DNA of 64,000 nt from Nostoc sp. FACHB-892 (lineage in GTDB: Bacteria; Cyanobacteriota; Cyanobacteriia; Cyanobacteriales; Nostocaceae): the NCBI RefSeq assembly GCF_014698795.1, contig NZ_JACJTR010000014.1, positions 62,001-126,000 on the forward strand, given 5' to 3'. The position numbers and the translations under genes were made by a program. This document shows positions 25,046 to 33,553 of the stretch, one piece after another (position 1 is the first letter of the stretch; the number at the start of each line of letters is the position of its first letter). The notes under the pieces are model-generated. The model was given only the letters and a program-made list of their open reading frames with translations. It had not been told where the DNA came from and made no database searches.

Positions 25046-26053
25046 ATGAATGTGCTACTTAAAGATGTATTTGGTGCTTTTAAATTTGTTCAAGGGCTTT
25101 ATGCAGGAATTAGAAGGGTCTTAATTCCACCCAAAGCTTATTCTTGGCAAACATTTGTTTATTTGAGTGTTTTTTCTTGGATAGTCTCATATTTTGCTAT
25201 AGGTTATATCAAAGATATAATTGCTTTTTTCGGTTGGTTATTTTTAATTGCAGGCACAGCTTGGTATACAACCGAAGATCCTTTGAGGGTTCCTGGTACT
25301 TTTATGCCAGTCGGAGCAGTGATCACTGGATTCTTAGTGAGCGTTTTTGCATTTAGCAATCAACAGGACGTAATTACACCAAGAACAATCGTTTTTTGGC
25401 CAACAATCTCAGCATTAATTACGGCAATACCAGAGTTTATTGAAGGGAATGATACCGATGCAAAAGCTCGAATTCCTAAACCAGAAGATCGGCAAAGAAT
25501 CATAGTTTTAGTTGCTAGTAGTATGCTGCTAAGTTGCTGGATTCAGTTTTATTTTGTAATGGATAATTGGTTACGGCAATATCCCAGCTTGCAGGCAGAT
25601 ACTTTTAAAGGTAGTACCATTGTTGTAAGAACAGAAGAACAAGTAAAAATCCCACGAAACGGCGCTGTAATTCTAGAGAGACTTCAACCAATAGTAGTAA
25701 GTCAAATATCCCAAAGACCTTGGTCGGAAGTAGAGAAATGGCTGCTTCCTGAGGAATATCGTGTAGAAACTCTGGGTAGAGAAGTAATTCAAAAGAACCT
25801 GGGCCAATATGAAGAGAAGGAACTATGGCGTGTTGAACCGCGTATAGATAATACTAAGTCTGGATATATATTAAATTTATTAAGTATTTGGACAGGCCCA
25901 AGTTCTAACCCACGGGGTTATTACTTGCAAAAATCTTGTCGCATTGAACCAGTTGCAGCAACTAGCAATTCGGGCAATAACATTACAGTTGCAGAAATTG
26001 AATGCGATCGCGCTAGTAAATTAATCCCTGGAGCGCCGCCTCCAAGGAGGTGA
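25046..26053 (+). CDS. fraD: FraD, septal-junction protein
   Basis: 335 residues. The N-terminal half has about five membrane segments (between residues 38 and 180), and the C-terminal half (from about 185, VMDNWLRQYPSLQADTF) is a soluble extracytoplasmic domain. In Anabaena FraD forms the plug of septal junctions and is needed for intercellular exchange and diazotrophic growth. Its place between fraC and fraE supports the call. Upstream GGTGGAAAGAG provides a plausible ribosome site. Confidence 0.88.
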   Translation: MNVLLKDVFGAFKFVQGLYAGIRRVLIPPKAYSWQTFVYLSVFSWIVSYFAIGYIKDIIAFFGWLFLIAGTAWYTTEDPLRVPGTFMPVGAVITGFLVSVFAFSNQQDVITPRTIVFWPTISALITAIPEFIEGNDTDAKARIPKPEDRQRIIVLVASSMLLSCWIQFYFVMDNWLRQYPSLQADTFKGSTIVVRTEEQVKIPRNGAVILERLQPIVVSQISQRPWSEVEKWLLPEEYRVETLGREVIQKNLGQYEEKELWRVEPRIDNTKSGYILNLLSIWTGPSSNPRGYYLQKSCRIEPVAATSNSGNNITVAEIECDRASKLIPGAPPPRR

Positions 26054-26081
26054 GGGAGCAGGGAGAGCAGGGGGAGAAGAG

Positions 26082-26114
26082 CTAATGACTAATGACCAAT
26101 GACCAATGACTAAT
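26082..26114. repeat. Heptameric STRR run between fraD and fraE
   Basis: CTAATGA-CTAATGA-CCAATGA-CCAATGA-CTAATAA: tandem 7-mers of the STRR class found in heterocystous cyanobacteria. It occupies much of the 73-bp spacer in the fra cluster. Similar runs lie at 26955, 38681, 41568 and 61536. Confidence 0.85.
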
Positions 26115-26126
26115 AATTAATAACAA

Positions 26127-26906
26127 ATGGCTATTAACAGAATTTTTTTCCTAGCAAAGAATGTGTTTCAGGAAGTGGTACGCGATCGCATCCTATATAT
26201 TATTGGTTTTTATGCGCTAATACTCGCCATTGCCTTCCGTGTCCTTCCTGAATTTGCAGCAACGACTGAAGGCAAAATGTTTCTAGATTTTGGCATGGCG
26301 GCGATGAATGTTATCGGGTTAATTGTGACGATATTTGTTGGTACGGGACTGGTTAATAAAGAAATTGAAAAACGCACTATTTTGGTGTTAATTGCTAAAC
26401 CTGTCAGCCGTAGCGAAATTATTATCGGCAAATACTTGGGTTTATCCGCAGTATTAGCTGTACTTGTCGCCACAATGACAGCAATTTATCTGGTATTTCT
26501 GCAATTTGGTAACATTCCTCATCCAACCGCGAGCATTTTAATTGCTGCAATTTTCTTATTATTGCAGTTATCATTAATCACTGCTGCGGCTATTCTCTTC
26601 GGTGTTTTTAACGCTTCACTGCTAGCAACTGTTTTAACCTTTGCGGTATATTTAATCGGAAATATTACTCAAGATTTAGTACAACTTGGTCGTCTGAGCA
26701 GCAACCCTGGTATGGAACGTCTAACTCAAGGTTTGTTTCTCATCTTGCCAAATTTATCTCGATTAGATTTGAAAAATGATGCCGTTTATGGTCTGCAAGC
26801 ACTACCTGACGCAACTGCACTGATTACAAATGCTAGCTATGGCTTACTTTATAGTGCCATGTTGTTAGCGATCGCTATTTTTATCTTCTCACAACGTGAG
26901 TTTTAG
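26127..26906 (+). CDS. fraE: FraE, ABC-2 type permease of the fra cluster
   Basis: 259-residue permease with six hydrophobic segments, first at about 22-42 and last at 240-255 (GLLYSAMLLAIAIFIF), with the cytoplasmic coupling stretch EIEKRTILVLIAKPVSRSEI. In Anabaena the third gene of fraCDE encodes an ABC-2 permease affecting filament integrity and heterocyst poles. No ATPase gene is adjacent, so its partner must be elsewhere. Confidence 0.88.
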   Translation: MAINRIFFLAKNVFQEVVRDRILYIIGFYALILAIAFRVLPEFAATTEGKMFLDFGMAAMNVIGLIVTIFVGTGLVNKEIEKRTILVLIAKPVSRSEIIIGKYLGLSAVLAVLVATMTAIYLVFLQFGNIPHPTASILIAAIFLLLQLSLITAAAILFGVFNASLLATVLTFAVYLIGNITQDLVQLGRLSSNPGMERLTQGLFLILPNLSRLDLKNDAVYGLQALPDATALITNASYGLLYSAMLLAIAIFIFSQREF

Positions 26907-26954
26907 TCATTAAGTATTGGGCATTGGAGCAAATAGAAACTTCTTCTCTCCTAA

Positions 26955-26981
26955 CAAATGACTAATGACTAATGACTAATA
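26955..26981. repeat. STRR run (AATGACT)n
   Basis: Three to four copies of AATGACT at the 3' end of the pentapeptide-protein gene, between convergent genes. Confidence 0.8.
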
Positions 26982-27641
26982 AATAACTATCTGAGGTTGC
27001 TCAATTTTGCCATCAGGCATGATAGTATCCCGCAGCTTTGCATAAATCAGGTTTGTCTCCCAAAGGTTTGCTTTACTCAAGTTTGCTTTGGTTAAATTTG
27101 CCCATGTTAGGTCTGCACCAGTTAAGTTAGCCTCAGTTAAATTAGCTTCTAGTAATTTTGCTCCACATAGCTTTGCTCTTGTGAGATTTGCTCTAACTAA
27201 ATTAGCTTCAATCAGCGATGCTTCAATTAATTGGGCTTCGCTTAAGTCTGCTTCTCTCAAATCCACATCGCATAAAGAAGCACCCCAAAGATTACTACCT
27301 ATGAATTTCGCCCGCCATAAGAAAGTTCCACACAAATTTGCTCCTGTTAAATCAGCATTAATCAAATTAGCTTCGCACAAAGATGCTTCATATAAATTAG
27401 CTTCACGTAGGCTAGCTTGCATCAAATTTGCACCACTTAAATTAGCACGAGTAAGGACACAGCCACACAAATTTGCATTACGCAAATCTGCTCCTATGAA
27501 GTTAACACCACTTAAATCAATTCCTTTCAGGTCGATCCCACGCAAGTCACATCCACTGAAATCTCGGCGCTGAAAATATTTATTTGTGATTTGACTTAAT
27601 ATAAATTCCTGTTGATCAGCATAATTTTTCATGGTATTCAC
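26976..27641 (-). CDS. Pentapeptide-repeat protein
   Basis: 221 residues, almost entirely A(D/N)LxX pentapeptides from about 25 to 205 (LREANLYEAS, LINADLTGAN and so on), predicted to fold as a right-handed quadrilateral beta-helix. The first 20 residues and the last 15 are not repeats. No signal peptide. Cyanobacteria carry many such proteins; most have no known function. The start at 27641 is the only ATG before the repeats apart from one three codons later. Confidence 0.92.
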   Translation of the reverse strand: MNTMKNYADQQEFILSQITNKYFQRRDFSGCDLRGIDLKGIDLSGVNFIGADLRNANLCGCVLTRANLSGANLMQASLREANLYEASLCEANLINADLTGANLCGTFLWRAKFIGSNLWGASLCDVDLREADLSEAQLIEASLIEANLVRANLTRAKLCGAKLLEANLTEANLTGADLTWANLTKANLSKANLWETNLIYAKLRDTIMPDGKIEQPQIVIY

Positions 27642-28099
27642 CTCTGGGTGTAATTTATCTCAAAGTTCGAGTGTGATAGTTACCGTATATTGAGAGTACA
27701 CCGCAAATGGAGATTAGCTCAGTAAATAACCAGAAAAAATTCCCAATAAATCGCTAAGAACTTGAAAATACGTTTTTTAAGTGGTTTTTAAAACAAAAAA
27801 TGCTGACATAGGTCAGGAAATATTGATAAGTCAAGTAGAATTAAGTTGTTGGCAAGAATAACTTAAACTATGTGTTTGATAGTGTAATAAATATTTAAAT
27901 TACTTCATAGTTAGTTTCCGAATTTCTCACAGGCGGTGCGATAGCTATTACCCAAACCTTTATCTAGCTTAGATTTTGAGTGTTTTAGGCACTGCACGAA
28001 TCATAACAGTATGTGAACGGGGTATTTTATCTCAAGTCTAAGTGGCATAAACGTTTTGGGCTAGTTGTTTAAATCTTTGTGAGAAATCCGGGTTTCCTA
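27642..28099. other. Intergenic region, about 460 bp
   Basis: No gene, terminator or repeat recognised; AT-rich. It should contain the promoter of the pentapeptide gene. Confidence 0.5.
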
Positions 28100-29398
28100 T
28101 CACCCTTTTACCCTTTCTGCCTGCCGATTTTGGTTTTGTCTATCAGGAATGAGTCGCTCCAATGCACGAGCAATCCAGGGCAAAAATGCGATCGCTAGCG
28201 TCACTCCCAGCACGTTAAATATTAATTGGGCATTTGCAATTTGGCGGGCAATATCATCCCCTGCACCCGCTAACTGAGAAATCCATTGGGCAAGTACTGC
28301 CAATTGACTGGCAAATAAAATTCCTACAGCAGCGCAAACAAGGTTAAATAATAAATGAAAAATACCTGTGCGTACTGCTGGGCGATCGCGTCCAAATGTC
28401 GCTACCAGTGTGTCAGCACAAGTGCCAACTTCAGCACCCAGCATTAACGCCACACCTGCGGGTAATGAGATTAATCCTTGACTAGCCAAAATAATAATAA
28501 TCGCAACGGTAGCAGAGGAAGATTGAACTAAGACTGTAAACAGCGCCCCAACTCCAGCACCTAAGAGCGTGTTGTTCCCCAAGGTTTCCATCCATTTGAT
28601 AAATGGTTTGTAGTCCTTGAAAGGTTCCATTGCGGTTTCAATTGTATCAAGTCCGAAAAACAGCAAGCCGATGCCAAGAATAACTAATCCAATTTGCTTC
28701 CAGCGTTCTTTCTTACCCAAAAGAATTAGTAATAAACCAACAAACATTGCGATTGGCGCATACTCGCTAATTTTAAAAGCAACTATTTGAGCGCCAAGAG
28801 TTGTGCCAATATTGGAACCCAATACCACGCCCAGAGATTCTACAAATGACAGCAAACCAGCACTCACCATTGCAATCACAATAATAATTGTCACTGAGGA
28901 GGAATCTAATATTGTTGTCGCCACCGCGCCAGTTGCTACTCCAGCATAACGATTGGTGGTGAATTTGCTAATTAGACTTTTGGCGCGATCGCCTGCGATC
29001 GCTTCTAGCCCTTCAGCCATTCGTGTTACACCATACAAAAACAGCACTAGCCCCGCCAGCGCCCCCGTGATGATTTTGAAAATATCTAATCCCTGTCCTT
29101 CTTCTTTAGATTCAGTGCTTTTGCCCTGTTGACTATTTTTCGTTGCTTCCCCAGAATTCTGAGATAGCTTATTGTTTTTCTGTTGTGCTTCTTCTACTCC
29201 AGCAGGAGTCTGAGCATTAACACTAATTTCTAAAGGTGCTAATGAGCCATCAATCCAATACAAATTCTTTCCTAAGATAGAAGGAGTAACAACAAAAGCT
29301 GCAACTATAATACTCAAAATAAAACTGACCAACACTCTTTTTAAACTTTTCGTTAAGAACATAATCTTTGCTTTAAAAGCTGTTATTTTTTGAATCAT
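28100..29398 (-). CDS. Na+/Pi-cotransporter family protein (NptA-like)
   Basis: 432 residues. An N-terminal hydrophobic segment is followed by a Ser/Gln/Lys-rich loop (about 65-105), then the transporter core: two inverted NptA modules, the first with ATTILDSSSVTIIIVIAMV and GSNIGTTLGAQIVAF, the second with VQSSSATVAIIIILASQGLI and GAEVGTCADTLVA. The QSSS motif is canonical in module 2 but reads DSSS in module 1. The C-terminal PhoU-like domain present in many bacterial members is missing. Likely a phosphate or anion transporter of the inner membrane. Confidence 0.88.
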   Translation of the reverse strand: MIQKITAFKAKIMFLTKSLKRVLVSFILSIIVAAFVVTPSILGKNLYWIDGSLAPLEISVNAQTPAGVEEAQQKNNKLSQNSGEATKNSQQGKSTESKEEGQGLDIFKIITGALAGLVLFLYGVTRMAEGLEAIAGDRAKSLISKFTTNRYAGVATGAVATTILDSSSVTIIIVIAMVSAGLLSFVESLGVVLGSNIGTTLGAQIVAFKISEYAPIAMFVGLLLILLGKKERWKQIGLVILGIGLLFFGLDTIETAMEPFKDYKPFIKWMETLGNNTLLGAGVGALFTVLVQSSSATVAIIIILASQGLISLPAGVALMLGAEVGTCADTLVATFGRDRPAVRTGIFHLLFNLVCAAVGILFASQLAVLAQWISQLAGAGDDIARQIANAQLIFNVLGVTLAIAFLPWIARALERLIPDRQNQNRQAERVKG

Positions 29399-30123
29399 GA
29401 ATAGTAAATAATTAATCTGTCACAAATTGGGAAGCGAAATAGCAATTTTATGTCTGGTACAACAAGTATCACGCTAATTTAAGCTTGATCAATCCTAATA
29501 GTAGGATATATAATTAGTGATTTATTTATATATAAACATAAACAATTTTAGGGAACCTTTCATCGCTAAACATTAAAAATTTACTCTTTTTTTAACATTG
29601 ATGACTTGCATCTTAAGAAAGAGATTAATAGGTAGATATTACCTTTTAATTAAGATTTAAACTCAATTTAAACAAACATTAATACTTAACGTGGTTAGCA
29701 GAATTGTTGTAATAAAAACTACAGTCTTAATCATCCAAAATGAAAGTTTTACTGTTTGCAGGGCTAGGAAACTACTGATTTATAGAGGTTATCGCTTGGG
29801 TTGGTAACTGGGACAATTTTTCTGATTTGGGGATTTGCTCTAGCCCCTTTGTCATTTCAATTAGCATTTGAGATAATTTCAGTTTTAGCCGCTTTTTTTG
29901 TTTGTATGCGATGTCTAGGTTGTGGTTTAAACCAAGATTAATTTTCAACTTGATCGCGTATTAACCTCATAAATATTTGCTCTTTTTGAACATCCCTACT
30001 TGTTAAAATTATCTCTATCGATGGAATCTGACTTTTTGACCGTTGCAAATAACAGTTATAAAAAAGGCTGGAAGCAGGAAAATAGCAATATCAATGAACA
30101 AGCTCCCAATGCCCAATATTTAT
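29399..30123. other. Intergenic region, about 725 bp
   Basis: AT-rich; only one possible small membrane-peptide frame (29801-29941) was found. No repeat family recognised. Confidence 0.5.
29801..29941 (+). CDS. Possible 46-residue membrane peptide (TTG start)
   Basis: Reads VTGTIFLIWGFALAPLSF, then QLAFEIISVLAAFFVCMRC and LGCGLNQD before TAA. Two hydrophobic helices and a terminal C-x2-C-x2-C pattern look protein-like rather than random. There is no ATG start and no good ribosome site, so it may be the tail of a decayed gene. Confidence 0.28.
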   Translation: MVTGTIFLIWGFALAPLSFQLAFEIISVLAAFFVCMRCLGCGLNQD

Positions 30124-30723
30124 TTATCTGTATTTAACTAATGACTGATCCACCCTCAAAAATCGGGCAATTCTAGTTAAAATTCCGATCATCAGCTTTT
30201 GCACAAATACTGGTGGTCCAACAATGATCGTGTCTGCCTTCTTAACCAGCAAAGCAAACTGCAAGATATTTGTAGGCATTCCTTCCTTGTTTACCTTTCC
30301 GTCGATCGCTAGTCCAAACATTGATCGCAGAAAATGCTCAAACTCGCCAGCCGCACGGACTTCAGAAGTGAAAGTCACCCAATTATCAGACGCATTACGG
30401 AAACTATGATACACGCCAGCCGGAACCTGTAAAACTTCTCCTGCACGCAATACTTTGATATTTCCTTTCTGACCTACTTCCATTTCCAGTGAGCCACTCA
30501 AGACCTCAAAGATTTCTGTCTTAGTATCGTGGTAGTGCAGGGGGCTACCTTGCGATCCCGATGGCAGTTCAAAATAGAATTTTACATACTCACCATTAGT
30601 ATCATCAGTTGAGCAAAGAATCGTCATGCGATCGCCTGTTACAGGGTTCTCAATCTGTTCTCTACTTGAGTCTGTGGTGAAGGTTACATCAGCAGAGTGA
30701 GTGCGTAATTTTGCAGATATCAT
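30124..30723 (-). CDS. Cupin-domain protein
   Basis: 199 residues with one cupin barrel (about 30-125). Motif 1 is complete (LHYHDTKTEIFEVLSG: two His and Glu), and motif 2 reads VPAGVYHSFRN, so the metal site is intact. The C-terminal part is helical and may bind a membrane or partner. AGGAAT lies a few bases upstream of the ATG. Divergent to the AraC-type gene, 124 bp apart, so it is a likely regulatory target. Confidence 0.85.
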   Translation of the reverse strand: MISAKLRTHSADVTFTTDSSREQIENPVTGDRMTILCSTDDTNGEYVKFYFELPSGSQGSPLHYHDTKTEIFEVLSGSLEMEVGQKGNIKVLRAGEVLQVPAGVYHSFRNASDNWVTFTSEVRAAGEFEHFLRSMFGLAIDGKVNKEGMPTNILQFALLVKKADTIIVGPPVFVQKLMIGILTRIARFLRVDQSLVKYR

Positions 30724-30847
30724 TTTGAAAAATTCCTTTCGCGTTGTCTATACTCTCAAGGTATGCTGTCTGCAAAATCTGGAATTGACATTATGCGCCA
30801 AGGTATTGACCGAACACGCCGATTTAAAAACTACGCCTGAATGCTTT

Positions 30848-31873
30848 ATGAAAGAGGCAACTTTCTCCGCATCTATCGTTCGAGACATTGTTCAATATGC
30901 AGCAACCTATGGGATTGATGCTAAAAACCTCTGTACTGCTGCGGGAATTGACCTAGCACTGATAGAAATGCCCGACCAGCAGATTACTGGAGCGCCGTTA
31001 AGAGCTTTGTGGCGTGAAGTGGTTAAATTGACAGGTGACGAAAACTTTGGCTTGCACTTGGGGGAAGCTTTTAATGTCGCTGCGATCGGCATTGTCGGCT
31101 ATGTGCTGTTGAATTGTAATACATTCGATCAAGTTTTAGAAAAACTTTCTTGTTACACCCGTTTATTTAGCCAAGGTGTTTACATTAATTTTTCAACATT
31201 TGAAGGGCAGGTATTGTGTGACTGTGAAATCGTAGACCACTTAAAAAACTACTTATTAGAAGAACCTCGGCATCCCATCGAGAGTACCTTTGCCGCCTTA
31301 ATCACAGCAACAAAAATGCTCACAGGTAAACAGCTCTATCTCCAGACAGTTTGGTTTCAACACCCACGCCCAAATGATATTTCTGAACATGAGCGGATCT
31401 TTCGCTCAGGCATACGTTTTTGGGCACCAACAAATCGAATGATTTTAGATGCCAGTTGTTTGCATTGGCCAGTTTTATCAGCCAACCCCAGCCTCTTGTC
31501 TATTTTTGAACAACATGCAAAAGTTATGTTGGATGACTTGAGTCAAGAAAATACTTATAGCAACCTTGTTGTTCAGGCAATTTCTCAACACTTAAAAGGA
31601 GAAGTTCCTGCACTCAAGACTATTGCCCACAATTTAGCTATTAGCGTTCGTAACTTGCAGAGAGAATTGCAAACAGAGGGTACTTCATACCAACAACTGT
31701 TGGATGCGACACGAAAAGAATTAGCGCTACGACACCTTAAAAAAACAGATGCCCCAATACATGATGTGGCTTTTTTGCTAGGCTTTTCTGAACCAAGCGC
31801 ATTCCACCGCGCCTTCAAGCGATGGACAGGAAAAACCCCACGAGCGTACAGGTCACTTCACTATAGCAGTTGA
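30848..31873 (+). CDS. AraC-family transcriptional regulator
   Basis: 341 residues from the ATG at 30848 (MKEATFSASIVRDIVQYA); a GTG at 30701 in frame would overlap the divergent cupin gene and is unlikely. The N-terminal part (about 15-210) resembles the arabinose-binding-like domain typical of OruR/ArgR-like AraC members (GAPLRALWREVVKLTGDENFG). The C-terminal double HTH is clear: LKTIAHNLAISVRNLQREL and VAFLLGFSEPSAFHRAFKRW, ending TGKTPRAYR. It probably controls the divergent cupin gene. Confidence 0.9.
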   Translation: MKEATFSASIVRDIVQYAATYGIDAKNLCTAAGIDLALIEMPDQQITGAPLRALWREVVKLTGDENFGLHLGEAFNVAAIGIVGYVLLNCNTFDQVLEKLSCYTRLFSQGVYINFSTFEGQVLCDCEIVDHLKNYLLEEPRHPIESTFAALITATKMLTGKQLYLQTVWFQHPRPNDISEHERIFRSGIRFWAPTNRMILDASCLHWPVLSANPSLLSIFEQHAKVMLDDLSQENTYSNLVVQAISQHLKGEVPALKTIAHNLAISVRNLQRELQTEGTSYQQLLDATRKELALRHLKKTDAPIHDVAFLLGFSEPSAFHRAFKRWTGKTPRAYRSLHYSS

Positions 31874-31919
31874 TTGTCATTAGTCATTTACAAAGAACAA
31901 ATGACCAATGACTAACTTT

Positions 31920-32222
31920 TTACTCAACCCGCTTAACTTCAAATCCCCGCAACCCTTCAGGTTCTTCATACTCAACCACTACATCTTTAACCACAGCAGC
32001 AGGTGGCCCAGAATGACACCAGCGAACCATGTCATCTACAACATCTCGCACTCCTTCAAAGACTGCTTCTACTCGATTATCGGGGAGATTCCGCACCCAA
32101 CCGGTTAACCCCAACTGACTAGCTGTATCCACAGTGGAATAGCGATAACCCACTCCTTGGACTCGGCCAGAAATGAATACATGGGCGCGGATGATCTTTG
32201 GCAGTGTTGTGGAATTCTGCAT
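31920..32222 (-). CDS. acyP: Acylphosphatase
   Basis: 100 residues, the usual size. It hydrolyses carboxyl-phosphate bonds in acylphosphates. The catalytic motif GRVQGVGYRYS supplies the phosphate-binding loop and Arg; GWVRNLPDNRVE supplies the catalytic Asn. The start at 32222 gives a short leader (MQNSTTLPKI) before the conserved AHVFISG strand. The charged repeat protein lies upstream on the same strand, 77 bp away. Confidence 0.93.
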   Translation of the reverse strand: MQNSTTLPKIIRAHVFISGRVQGVGYRYSTVDTASQLGLTGWVRNLPDNRVEAVFEGVRDVVDDMVRWCHSGPPAAVVKDVVVEYEEPEGLRGFEVKRVE

Positions 32223-32299
32223 AGACTGGTCTAATCTTTACGATTCCAGTCTACCTACTTTAGGTATACACAACCTGTTTTTAACTCCAACTGGCGAAA

Positions 32300-32632
32300 T
32301 TAATCATCGTCATCATCATCGCCGCGATGTCTGTACTCCCGGTCATCATCATCACCGCGACGTTTGTACTCCCGATCATCGTCGTCATCATCGCCGCGAT
32401 GTCTGTACTCCCGGTCATCATCATCACCGCGACGTTTGTACTCCCGGTCATCGTCGTCATCGCCGCGATGTCTGTACTCCCGGTCATCATCATCACCGCG
32501 ACGTTTGTACTCCCGGTCATCGTCGTCATCATCACCGCGACGTTTATACTGGCGATCGCGATTATCCCACTCTTCATCACCTCGTTTCTGCTTGTCACCG
32601 ACTATGTTTCTGAACATATCCCCTATTCCCAT
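32300..32632 (-). CDS. Low-complexity Asp/Arg repeat protein
   Basis: 110 residues. After a short start (MGIGDMFRNIVGDKQKRGDE) the chain is built from alternating units REYKRRGDDDD and REYRHRGDDDD with four to six Asp each. It is predicted to be disordered, with alternating basic and acidic patches. The DNA repeat spans about 32300-32560 and leaves several other frames open on both strands, so ORF length alone is weak evidence; this frame is favoured by its non-repetitive N-terminus and ATG. Function unknown; calcium, metal or nucleic-acid binding are all possible. Confidence 0.6.
   Translation of the reverse strand: MGIGDMFRNIVGDKQKRGDEEWDNRDRQYKRRGDDDDDDREYKRRGDDDDREYRHRGDDDDDREYKRRGDDDDREYRHRGDDDDDDREYKRRGDDDDREYRHRGDDDDDD
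32303..32560 (-). repeat. Tandem repeat of about 36-39 bp units (GATGATGAC type)
   Basis: Two alternating unit types, one carrying CGACGTTTGTACTCCCG and the other CGCGATGTCTGTACTCCCG, separated by CATCATCAT or CGTCATC runs of variable length. They encode the charged repeats of the overlapping gene. Length changes by codon-sized steps keep the frame. Confidence 0.85.
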
Positions 32633-32855
32633 AATTTCCCTCCTGAGTTAGCGAATCTCTTGATTCAGGGTCACTTTAGTAGTTTGTCTAATGATTGTGG
32701 CGGATAAATCTTCCAGCAGATGTAGATAAAAATAAAATTATCCCTATCTTTGGGAGTGTTGCAGAGTAGTGATAAAGTATTTTTCACTACCTAATAACTG
32801 TAGTTAATTTAATTAATCAGTAGCCAGTTTTTCAACTTGGAATTTTGAATTGTCT

Positions 32856-33233
32856 ATGTCTAACCTGCCACCACTTAATAAAGAAACAATTTGGGCAATT
32901 ATTGACGAGAAACTTGATGATGCTACAGTCAATCAATTGCTATGGCATTATTTAGGGTATCGCTATGATTCCTCAACTGCACAATGGGACACTAGCCAAG
33001 TTGCGCCAGAATGGCAGGGTGAGTACCCACAACCACCAAATTTCATCGAATCTCGCCCTGCAACAGTCAAGTTGACCCGTTCCATTCCTGCTGAAAATAA
33101 ACAAATGCTCAAAGAAAAACTGGGTTTCAAAGGTTACAAAATTGGTGAATTTGGGCCTCGGCAAACTCGCAGAGCGACGGCGGCAAATTGGTTGTTAAGT
33201 TATATGCAACAAACTTACGGCAAAATTGAATAA
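32856..33233 (+). CDS. DUF1823-family protein
   Basis: 125 residues from the ATG at 32856 (a TTG lies two codons upstream). Conserved cyanobacterial/plastid-lineage protein of unknown function, recognised by LPPLNKETIWAIIDEKLDD, HYLGYRYDSSTAQWDTSQVAPEW and the block GFKGYKIGEFGPRQTRRATA. Soluble, no signal peptide. Confidence 0.8.
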   Translation: MSNLPPLNKETIWAIIDEKLDDATVNQLLWHYLGYRYDSSTAQWDTSQVAPEWQGEYPQPPNFIESRPATVKLTRSIPAENKQMLKEKLGFKGYKIGEFGPRQTRRATAANWLLSYMQQTYGKIE

Positions 33234-33553
33234 TCTTATACAGCAGATATTTAGCAAACAATATCTTATTTTTACTGAATATCTGCCATTTAAGAAATTA
33301 ATAAAAAGCCATTAATCTATTTTCAATAGCATTTTAAGCTTAGTAGTATTATGGGCATCTGGATATTAGTTAAAAAAATAAATGTGATAAACAGTCAAAA
33401 AACGCCAAAAACAGTAATTCTTTACAAAATTTTTTATAAAGTCATCCTCAAGATAGAAGCGCTAAAGAAATAATTATTTCTGTAGAGCTATTTGCAAATT
33501 TAATTGAGCATTAGAAAATATTTTTATCAACTCTTGGTATTACAAACACTTCT
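33234..33553. other. Intergenic region, about 320 bp, AT-rich
   Basis: No gene or repeat recognised. It probably contains the promoter of the GH13 gene. Confidence 0.5.

Noticed and set aside
27088-27573. 161-codon plus frame antisense to the pentapeptide gene
   Set aside because: A shadow produced by the periodic codon pattern of the pentapeptide repeats.
32173-32707. Three plus-strand frames and a second minus frame across the charged repeat
   Set aside because: The repeat leaves most frames open; these encode runs such as HHHHRDVCTPG or SSSSPR with no sensible N-terminus, and one starts inside the acylphosphatase gene.
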